This document shows positions 55,686 to 64,000 of a DNA stretch of 64,000 nt, one piece after another. A model generated the notes under the pieces. The model was not told the DNA's origin, searched no databases, and saw only the letters and a program-made list of their open reading frames with translations. A program made the translations under genes and the position numbers. Each line of letters begins with the position of its first letter. Position 1 is the stretch's first letter. Origin of the DNA: Papaver somniferum (Eukaryota; Streptophyta; Magnoliopsida; Ranunculales; Papaveraceae); contig NC_039365.1 in the NCBI RefSeq assembly GCF_003573695.1, positions 82,625,089 through 82,689,088 of the forward strand, read 5' to 3'.

Positions 55686-57992
55686 TGAAAAAGCGGGGGT
55701 CTAAGAACCACACCCAATATTTCGCTTAGCAATCTGTATGGACAAACTCCAATATACTTTCTAGAAAATCAACTAGACAGTTAGCCTCAATCAATAGAAA
55801 AGTATATCAAAGAGTTTAGATCTTTATCTCTCGATTTAAATCTTACTCAAGCAAACTGCGAGTCTCAATTTAAATACAAGAGAGGTAAACTTGGATGGTA
55901 CCAAAGACCAATATCCAAGTGTCAATCAATTTAAATCAACAACCAAAAGGTCGGATATTCTAATTGATTGAACAACGCACAACCTGTATTATTTCAATTA
56001 TATAAACAAATATAATGCGGAAAAAAAATAACACATACACCAGAAATTTTGTTAACAAGGAAACCGAAAATGCAGAAAAACTCAGGGACCTAGTCCAGAT
56101 TGAAGACACACTTTATTAAGCCGCTAAAGACACTAGCCTACTCCAAACTAAATTCGGTCTGGACTGTAGTTGAACCCCAACCAATCTCACACTGATACAA
56201 GGTACAGTTATGCTCCTACGTTTCTGATACTAGTAGGATACTACGTACTTGATTCCCTTAGCTGATCTCACCCACAACTAAGAGTTGCTACGACCCAAAG
56301 TCAAAAACTTTAGTAAACAAATACGTATCACACAGAAAAGTGTACGATAATAGATAAATCTGTCTCCCACAAATATACCTACGAGTTTTGTTCCGTATTT
56401 TGATAAATCAAGGTGAACAGGAACTAATTGTTAAACATGACTTATATTCCCGAAGAACAACCTAGTATTATCAATCACCTCACAATAGTCTTAATGGACG
56501 CAACGAAAAAATATATTTTGGAATTACAAACGATGAGATGAAGATGTTTGTGATTATTTTTTATCTTGCCTATCGGAGATAGAAATCTCAAGCCAATTAT
56601 TACAATTGTACTTGTACGATAGAAACAACAAGATCAGATCACACAACTAGAAGAAAAGTAGTATCGGTCTGGCTTCACAATCCCAATGAAGTCTTTAAGT
56701 CGTTAACCTGGTTTAGAAGAAGAAACCAAAGTCTAAAGGAGAATCGACTCTAGCTTAGCACAACTAGTATCACAAAGAATGTGGGGGGATTAGTTTTCCC
56801 AGTTGCTAGAGTTCTCCCTTATATAGTCTTTCAAATCAGGGTTTGCAATCAATGTTAGATTGGTAACAAAGCATTCAATATTCACCGTTAGATGAAAACC
56901 TGATTAGATTCAAGCTAATATTTATCCAGCGTTAGATCGAAAACATAGCTCGTTATACACACATGAAATGCACGTTCCTGGGCTTGTGTAACCGTACCCA
57001 AACTTGTACATTAGTTGATTCAACAATAGTTAACCAAATGGTTAGCCATATGATCACTTTCATATCAACCATATTCTTCTTCACCATAACTAGTTCAAAT
57101 GACTCAAATGAACTAGTTAGAGAGTTGTTCAATTGCAAGGAAATCTCATGTACTACACAAGACACAATTGAAGCAAAAACGATTTGATTCACATGAATCG
57201 GTTCATGAACTCTATAGCCACGGTTTGCAACTGCATTCCTTAGTTTATAAAGATAAGTTCACTAAACATCGCTTTTAGACATAACCTACTCAAGTTCGCG
57301 GACTAGGTTCGCGGACTTAAGTTCCCGGATGGAGTTCACAAACTCCAGCAGAAATTCTCGGGTTTGAGAACTTCGCCTGTTTGTGGACTGGGTTCACGGA
57401 TTGAGTTCGCAGACTTAGCTCACGCACTTCTCCGGTTCACTTGATCAACAATGTTCGCAAACTTCGGTTCAAGCAATAAGGACTTATACATATATGTGTT
57501 TCCACAACAATGCTTATATCCTCCGAATAGTTATATAGTATAAACTCTCATTTCAATCATTGAAACATTCTCAGAGGACGTTATATAGTTGTTATTCACA
57601 AACCATTTTTCGGCATAGCAATTTTCAAAGTAATTGAAACATAACATGACTTTCGTCACTAGGTAAATATGAACTTGGCTAAAGCGAAAGCTTTACCAAC
57701 ACATATTTCGAGAAATAGATAGGCGAGGTAAACTCGGCTCGAAATACCAAATGTGTATAATCTAAGTCTATATAGCAAAACGACTTTTGTCTCAAGATAG
57801 GAGATAAATAGACTTTTGAATGATAGATAAGTTCAAGTCTCCACATGCCTTTTAGTTGATGAAGATCCACCAGTTCCTTGAGTAGTCATTCGTCTTGTAT
57901 GATGATTGCCATGGAGTTCTTGAGCTCAACTACACTTTCTATCCTAGTCCGAGACCTTAGCTATAGTATACTAGAAATCAAGACTTATAGTT
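55686..57992 (-). repeat. 3' LTR of element D, missing its first ~72 bp
   Basis: In element sense it should start after a PPT with TGCTAGAGC or similar. Instead ACTATAAGTCTTG joins directly to internal sequence ending TTTGTCAC, so the PPT and first ~72 bp of LTR are deleted. The rest matches the 5' LTR, including the TATA box (56819-56825) and U3 repeats (57290-57420). Confidence 0.85.
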
Positions 57993-59503
57993 AGTGACAA
58001 AACTATCAATACATATGGAATACAAAAAATATATAAATAAACTTTTGTAACTCCTATTTTACATGTCTTCAACATTACTTGAAATCTTCGTCACTTCCAA
58101 GTACTCCAATGATCCCAAAGGTTGTAAGTTTAGCATCACCGTTGTTGAAAATCCGTAGCTATAACAACGAGAAAATAAGAGTTCTCAATCATTGTTATAT
58201 AGTGTCATAGTATCATTACACAGCGTCAAAGTTCAATTGTATCACAACTTTAACAACAATACTATGGTGATATGTCACTCCCCCTTAGTCAATACTCCAT
58301 CTCACATGGAAACCACTCCCCCTTACATAATGATCCGAAAACCATATGTATTTGTAGCGTGAACTACATATTAATTCTCCCCCTTTTTTTGCAATAAAAT
58401 TGGCAAAGGTACAAGAACGGGATCCTAATGAAATTTCCAAAAGAGATATTTCATGATCAAAAGAAAGCATATATCATCTTATTTAGATGCAATCATAAAG
58501 CCGAAGCTAAATACAGTCATCAAGGAGTTTAAAGATACAAGATAACCCCTATAATATTCTACAGCCGCACTCCCCACAAAGATTTGGCAATTAAGCACAA
58601 GTTCAATTAAGAACTCTCCCCCATAATATGTCATTTCCGAAAGAACAACAAGAGCGACCTTAATTTCAAAAAGAAAAGAAGGATTTCTTTGGACATAACA
58701 AATCAAATAAAAGTATGAATTTGAATCCAAAAAAAAACTCAATTAAATTAAACATAAGAGAACCCATGATTAACTTAATAGAAAATGCTCAACACAAGTA
58801 AACTTATGGAGACTTAAAAACACTCAATAATCACAAGAAAACCCATAATTAATCTAATCGAAATACACAACCAAACTAATCACAAAAGTAATCAATTTAA
58901 TTGGTCATGCTCGACACAAAGTATCTCATGGAACAACAACTATGCCAAAACAATGACTCATTCGATAGAGCTCAACATAAGACACCTTATGGAACAACAC
59001 AGTATGTACACAAATTGTGGATCGGAGATTGACCTAATACTATGGAATAATCAAGGACTCATTCTATTTTCAATCACCATTTGCACAACCACATCCAATA
59101 GACATAATCCTTGAACACAAAAGATTTTAACCTATCTTCCATCAAAAATTGACATAATAGGCTTAACTTTTGTATTTGTCAAAACTCAATTCATTCTTTC
59201 ATCAATACATACATATCAACTCACGAACGACTTTACTTTTGACAAAGTATAGGACAATCAAGTTCACGGACGTAAACACACATATCCCATAACAATATTG
59301 CAATATATAAAACCATAAAGACTAATACTGCAAAAATCATCTTCCAAACAAATTTAGAATTTAAACCAATAAATCTAAAGACATGAAGATGAAAACGTTA
59401 GACATAGATATATATGCAATCACAATAATGGCTATTCCAAACTCTAGTTATTCTTCTAAGTAAAACAAGAAAAATAGAAGATTTACTAGGCAATAAAAAC
59501 AAA
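57993..59503 (-). other. 3' noncoding module of element D
   Basis: Reverse-oriented match to 13832-15166 and 20594-22323. In plus coordinates CTCCCCC tracts at 58276-58287, 58314-58325, 58374-58390 and 58613-58625 are the multiple PPT-like tracts. The terminal PPT is deleted. Confidence 0.75.
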
Positions 59504-59911
59504 TCAGAGTTCATTGAGAACATCATATGTTTCAATGAATCCATCAAAGAATGTATCACTGATTTCCTTTATTATCTTGATCGTAGACACACCATGTTCG
59601 TGAGTTAGAACACTAACTTTACTATCAACAACCCGAGCAAGCTGTCTAGCTTTGACGCAGTCCATGATGAGCTTCTTTTGATTCCGTATCTGATTAGAAA
59701 GAATTCTGGCCTGACCATCTAGAAGTTGGTTTATTTGAAATTGAAGATTCGCAAAATCGACCTTTGAATCGTTCTGAAAACGAGTTAAATCCTTGACAGA
59801 ATCATCAATCCAGGAGTTGTGATCCTTTCTTTCAAGCATCTTCTTTATAACTATCTCCTGAATTGACTCACGTTCCTGATTATCTTCCTCCCTATTAAGA
59901 TGCACAATCAC
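59504..59911 (-). CDS. ORF-D2, small helical protein of unknown function
   Basis: A 135-codon open frame at the position of ORF-A2 and ORF-B2, just upstream of the shared 3' module. The product is charged and helix-rich (EEDNQERESIQEIVIKKMLE, then QFQINQLLDGQARILSNQIR) with coiled-coil-like spacing and no cysteine clusters or membrane segment. It shares no obvious sequence with ORF-A2 or ORF-B2, although all three are small, charged and probably coiled. It is open without stops, unlike most frames here. The family is not recognised. Confidence 0.45.
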   Translation of the reverse strand: MIVHLNREEDNQERESIQEIVIKKMLERKDHNSWIDDSVKDLTRFQNDSKVDFANLQFQINQLLDGQARILSNQIRNQKKLIMDCVKARQLARVVDSKVSVLTHEHGVSTIKIIKEISDTFFDGFIETYDVLNEL

Positions 59912-60386
59912 TTGAGTTTTTCAGAGTTCTCCATAAACTTTTAGGGAAGAAGAAACACAATATATATAGTATGTATGTGTTTGTAAACAAGAGTTGGAAA
60001 CTCTAGTTTTGTAAACCCTAGGAGCTCATGAGAGGAGAACACGGACGTTTGTGGACCGTCAACACAAAAACACAAACAGAAATAATATACAACATACTTG
60101 AATATTTCCCAATTAATTTCCTTGTACCTCTCAAGTTAGAAACAAGGAAACACATACCTGAAGTCAGGTGGTAGAGTGGAAATTAATCCCACTATGATCA
60201 TTGACAAATAAGTTGTATATATCATCTGACAGTTTGATCTTTGTTTTTTTTCGCCTTTCTTCGGTTGTATTTTGTCCCAGAGAAGTAATACATGGCGTGT
60301 TTAACATATCCGTCAGAAGGTTTTCTTTGAGGACTAAATCTAGGACATTTTGCAACTGGCACAAGAGGATCAGAATAGATAGGGAT

Positions 60387-61388
60387 TCATTTTCTAGATT
60401 TAGATTTACCAGAAACAGTATTATAAATACAGGGAATGCTCTCATTAGCAACACAAGAATTTATGCTAGAATGCACTCGAGACCCGTGATGATTTCTAGG
60501 AAGGAGATCATACTTATAAGTTTTCTGATTTTCTGTGGGCATGCGATTCATAAAAGTAGTCGATCGACTATTTGTTCCGTTGACAGTGGATATAAGCAAA
60601 TTATGAAGTTTAGAAAAAAAATTTCCTCTTGCAAAACAACGGATAGCATAGTGATTCTTTTTCCCACATAAGGTACAGGTTCGTGGAGGAGAAGCAATAA
60701 TTGGCAATTGTTTTAACTTCATAGCCATATGAGAAGATTGTAAGTTATCTAAACTTTTCTTGACATAATCTTCTTCTGGAGAACATTTCGTCATGTACTG
60801 TAATTCATGAGAATTAGTTTGTACAAAAGAATTTCTCCTTAAGACAGAGTTTTCCTTTTCCAAGGATCTACACTGTTTATGGGTTAGATTAAGGGATGCT
60901 TCTAGTTTCTCTTTTTCGAAACGAAGAGTTGATGAATGCGTCTCGATCAACCGTTTTTCTCTAGTTGAGTCTTCCTTAACAATATCCTCAAGAATACTGA
61001 TCTTTTCATGTTGTAGAGTAGTTTCTTGGAGAAGTTTTTCAATATTCTTAGATAATGACTCAATGATGCTATAAATATCATGTTCTCGATCAAGAGACTT
61101 TTCAAATTCATCAATAAGCTGATCATGATTCTGAAAATAAATAAAATCAGCAGAGTTTTTTGAGATTCTGGTGAGCTCCTTTTCAGCCTTTGCCAGAGTG
61201 TCACATGCCTTATGAGAAGAAGACATGTCAACATCAGATGGAACAATCTTTCTACCTCGGGATTCGGAAGAATCAACTAAGGAGTAACCCTTCGAGGTGT
61301 TTCCAAGACACTTGGCGTAATAGAAAGCTTCAGGATACTTCTGGGTATGCGTAAGAGAGACTTTGTCCTCAGACTCAGATTGCCACAA
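60387..61388 (-). CDS. gag: Gag C-terminal-like protein of element D (coiled coil plus CCHC)
   Basis: A 333-codon open frame starting just after the primer site; the first codon of the open stretch is not ATG, and the homologue of the region-A ATG is mutated. Residues 60-215 are strongly coiled-coil-like (SIIESLSKNIEKLLQETTLQ, then LEASLNLTHKQCRSLEKEN). A CCHC knuckle is at Cys238, Cys241, His246, Cys251 (C-X2-C-X4-H-X4-C), corresponding to the second CCHC of region A. The UBN2-type N-terminal half is absent. It is therefore either an internal deletion of gag or a distinct helper-type Gag derivative. The long open frame without stops is notable beside the decayed neighbours. Confidence 0.6.
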   Translation of the reverse strand: MWQSESEDKVSLTHTQKYPEAFYYAKCLGNTSKGYSLVDSSESRGRKIVPSDVDMSSSHKACDTLAKAEKELTRISKNSADFIYFQNHDQLIDEFEKSLDREHDIYSIIESLSKNIEKLLQETTLQHEKISILEDIVKEDSTREKRLIETHSSTLRFEKEKLEASLNLTHKQCRSLEKENSVLRRNSFVQTNSHELQYMTKCSPEEDYVKKSLDNLQSSHMAMKLKQLPIIASPPRTCTLCGKKNHYAIRCFARGNFFSKLHNLLISTVNGTNSRSTTFMNRMPTENQKTYKYDLLPRNHHGSRVHSSINSCVANESIPCIYNTVSGKSKSRK

Positions 61389-61422
61389 ACACAGACTTAT
61401 CAGGTCTTAAACGGGTTTTCCT

Positions 61423-61434
61423 GCTCTGATACCA
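61423..61434 (-). other. Primer binding site of element D
   Basis: Element-sense TGGTATCAGAGC, the canonical initiator-Met type, just inside the 5' LTR. Confidence 0.9.
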
Positions 61435-61436
61435 AT

Positions 61437-63803
61437 TGAAAAAGCGGGGGTCTAACAACCACATCCAATATCTCGCTTAGAAATCTGTATGGACAAACTC
61501 CAATATACTTTCTAAAGAATCAACTAGACAGTTAGACTCAATCAATAGAAAAGTATATCAAAGAGTTTAGATCTCTATCTCTCGATTTAAATCTTACTCA
61601 AGCAAACCGCGAGTCTCAATTTAAATACAAGAGAGATAAACTTGGATGGTACCAAAGACCAATATCCAAGTATCAATCAATTTAAATCAACAACCAAAAG
61701 GTCGGATATTATAATTGATTGAACAACGCACAACCTGTATTATTTCAATTATATAAACAAATATAATGCGGAAAATAAATAACACAGACACTAGAAATTT
61801 TGTTAACAAGGAAACCGCAAATGCATAAAAACCTCGGGACCTAGTCCAGATTGAACACACATTGTATTAAGCCGCTACAGACACTAGCCTACTCCAAACT
61901 AACTTCGGTCTGGACTGTAGTTGAACCCCAACCAATCTCACACTGATCCAATGTACAGTTATGCTCATACGTCTCTGATCCCAGCAGGATACTACGTACT
62001 TGATTCCCTTAGATGATCTCACCCAAAACTAAGAGGTGCTACGACCCAAAGTTGAAGACTTCAATAAACAAATCTGTATTACACAGAAAAGTCTATGATA
62101 ATAGATAAATCCGTCTCCCATGAATATACCTACGAGTTTTGTTCCGTCTTTTGATAAATCAAGGTGAACAAGAACTAATTGATAAACCGGACTTATATTC
62201 CCGAAGAACAACCTAGTATTATCAATCACCTCATAATAGTCTTAATCGACGCAGCGAAAAAAGATATTGTGGAATCACAAACGATGAGACGAAGATGTTT
62301 GTGATTACTTTTTATCTTTCATATCGGAGATAGAAATCTCAAGCCAATTATTACAATTGTACACGTACGATAAAAACAACAAGATCAGATCACACAACTA
62401 CAAGAAAAGTAGTATCGGTCTGGATTCACAATCCCAATGAAGTCTTTAAGTCGTTAACCTGGTTTAGAAGAAGAAACCAAAGGTTAAAGGAGAATCGAAT
62501 CTAGATTAGCACAACATAATGTGTGGGGATTAGTTTTCCCAGTTGCTAGAATTCTCCCTTATATAGTCTTTCAAATCAGGGTTTTCAATCAATGTTAGCT
62601 TGGTAACAAAGCATTCGATATTCATCGTTAGATGAAAACCTGATTAGATTCAAGCTAATATTTATCAACCGTTAGATCGAAAACATAGCTTGTTATACAC
62701 TCATGAAATGTACGTTCCTGGGCTTGTGTAACCGTACCCAAACGTGTACATTAGTTGGTTCAACAATAGTTAACCAAATGGTTAGCCATATGATCACTTT
62801 CATATCAACCATATTCTTCTTCACCATAACTAGTTCAAATGACTCAAATGAACTAGTTAGAGAGTTGTTCAATTGCAAGGAAATCTCATGTACTATACAA
62901 GACACAATTGAAGAAAAAAATATTTGATTCACATGAATCGGTTCATGAACTCTATATCCACGGTTTGCAATTGCATTCCTTAGTTTATAAAGATAAGTTC
63001 ACTAAACATCGTTTTTAGACATAACTTACTCAAGTTCGCGGACTGGGTTCTCGGACTTAAGTTCCCTGATGGAGTTCACAAACTCCAACAGAAATTCTCG
63101 GGTTTGAGAACTTTGCCAGTTCGCGGACTGGGTTCGTGGAATGAGTTCGCGGACTTAGCTCACGCACTTCTCCGGTTCACTTGATCAACAAAGTTCGAAA
63201 ATTTCGGTTCAAGCAATAAGGACTTATACATATATGCGTTTCCACAACAATGCTTATATCCTCCAAATGGTTATATAGTCTAAACTCTCATTTCAATCAT
63301 TGAAACATTCTCATGGGACGTTATATAGTTGTTATTCACAAACCATTTTTCGTCAGAGCAATTTTCAGAGTGATTGAAACATAACATGACTTTCGTCACT
63401 AGGTAAAGATGAACTTGGATAAAACAAAAGCTTTACCAATACATATTTCGAGAAATAGATAGGCGAGGTAAACTCGGCTCGAAATACTAAATGTGTATAA
63501 TCTAAGTCTATATAGCAAAACGACTTTTGTCTCAAGATAAGAGATAAATATACTTTTGAGTGATAGATAAGTTTAAGTCTCCACATACCTTTTAGTCGAT
63601 GAAGATCCACCAGTTCCTTGAGTAGTCCTTCATCTTGTATGATGATTGCCATGGAGTTCTTGAGCTCAACTACACTTTCTATCCTAGTCCGAGACCTTAG
63701 CTATAGTAGACTAGTAATCAAGACTTATAGTTTTGATCACTAATATTGACAAACATGCTTGAGATAGCAACGCATGCGAGTTCGACCGAGCAATGCTCTA
63801 GCA
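61437..63803 (-). repeat. 5' LTR of element D
   Basis: 2.37 kb, TGCTAGAGC..CGCTTTTTCA in element sense. TATA box at 62559-62565 and an array of GTTCGCGGACT-like motifs in U3 at 63035-63170. ORFs 62029-62229 and 62693-62932 are fortuitous and recur in the other LTR copies. Confidence 0.9.
62559..62565 (-). promoter_or_regulatory. TATA box of the element D 5' LTR
   Basis: Element-sense TATATAAGGGAG in the conserved promoter position of the family. Confidence 0.55.
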
Positions 63804-64000
63804 CTCTTTAACCAAGTTCATCTTATATTCATGACGAAAGTCAAAAGATGATGATGTGAACATCGTCTGGTAACATCTTACATGATTTTTATGAGACAAT
63901 CATTTGATGTAGACTTCAGAATGTTTCGTATTGATCTATCGATCAGTTGAAAATTGATTTGAACCTAATAGTTTGTGTCATACAGCTATTTTCGTCTTCT
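63804..64000 (+). repeat. Sirevirus-like LTR E, third segment, runs off the window
   Basis: Begins with the right CTCTT copy and continues the same LTR (CCAAGTTCATCTT..GACGAAAGTC, as at 15530-15560). It then diverges somewhat but keeps family motifs (GAATGTTTC near 63919, GAAAATTGATTTG) to the end of the window. Confidence 0.8.

Larger units (their letters stand above)
55686..63803 (-). mobile_element. Non-autonomous Sirevirus-like element D, 8.1 kb
   Basis: Minus-strand element with 5' LTR 61437-63803 and 3' LTR 55686-57992, flanked by CTCTT duplications (55681-55685 and 63804-63808). The interior (57993-61436) has a primer site, a Gag C-terminal-like ORF, a second small ORF, and the shared 3' module. 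It has no protease, integrase or RT. Its LTRs belong to the same family as the 8.9-24 kb array but to a subfamily with GTTCGCGGACT-type U3 repeats. Confidence 0.9.

Noticed and set aside
60201..60671. 156-codon plus-strand ORF over element D
   Set aside because: It is antisense to the CCHC-bearing ORF-D1 and has no independent evidence.

Overview
This window is plant nuclear DNA, most probably from a repeat-rich flowering plant. The evidence is plant-specific retroelement lineages (Ty1/copia Sirevirus-like, Ty3/gypsy Tat-like), initiator-Met-tRNA type primer sites and a Mutator-like element with 9-bp target duplications. The species cannot be fixed from the sequence alone. I see no convincing host gene, rRNA, tRNA or CRISPR array. 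Almost everything is transposable element sequence, stacked by repeated insertion and then decayed.

Layout. 1-2203: long terminal repeat (LTR) of a Sirevirus-like copia family. 2204-~6530: badly decayed copia element of another lineage. 6531-8597: AT-rich spacer with a foldback-like inverted repeat. 8598-24582 plus 36553-36666: a tandem LTR / internal A / LTR / internal B / LTR array of the Sirevirus-like family. The two internal regions carry different cargo (A: gag; B: no gag, two other ORFs) but share a ~1.3-1.7 kb 3' noncoding module. 24583-36547: a 12-kb non-autonomous LTR element inserted in the last LTR of that array (5-bp duplication ACTTT). Its own 5' LTR holds a 2.4-kb Mutator-like insertion (9-bp duplication), and the 3' LTR preserves the empty site. 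36667-41202: degraded AT-rich sequence with LTR-like fragments. 41203-64000: a broken plus-strand Sirevirus LTR hit twice, 35 bp apart. The first hit is a 14.1-kb minus-strand Tat-type gypsy (41549-55641, duplication TCGCT). The second is an 8.1-kb minus-strand Sirevirus-like element (55686-63803, duplication CTCTT).

How the parts relate. The gypsy element is the only one with a full enzymatic complement (gag, aspartic protease, reverse transcriptase, degenerate RNase H, second archaeal-type RNase H, integrase), broken by a few stops and frameshifts. Between pol and its 3' LTR it carries an intron-containing gene on the opposite strand, now split by a 1.47-kb solo LTR (duplication ATTGA). The three Sirevirus-like internal regions lack protease, integrase and reverse transcriptase and would depend on an autonomous relative. 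The 12-kb element keeps only a gag-like remnant, and its primer site resembles that of the gypsy element, so a Tat-type helper is plausible.

The most interesting points are the interchangeable cargo of the Sirevirus-like LTR family, the spliced antisense gene of the gypsy element, and the clean nested-insertion record. All calls come from reading the sequence; no alignments or database searches were run.
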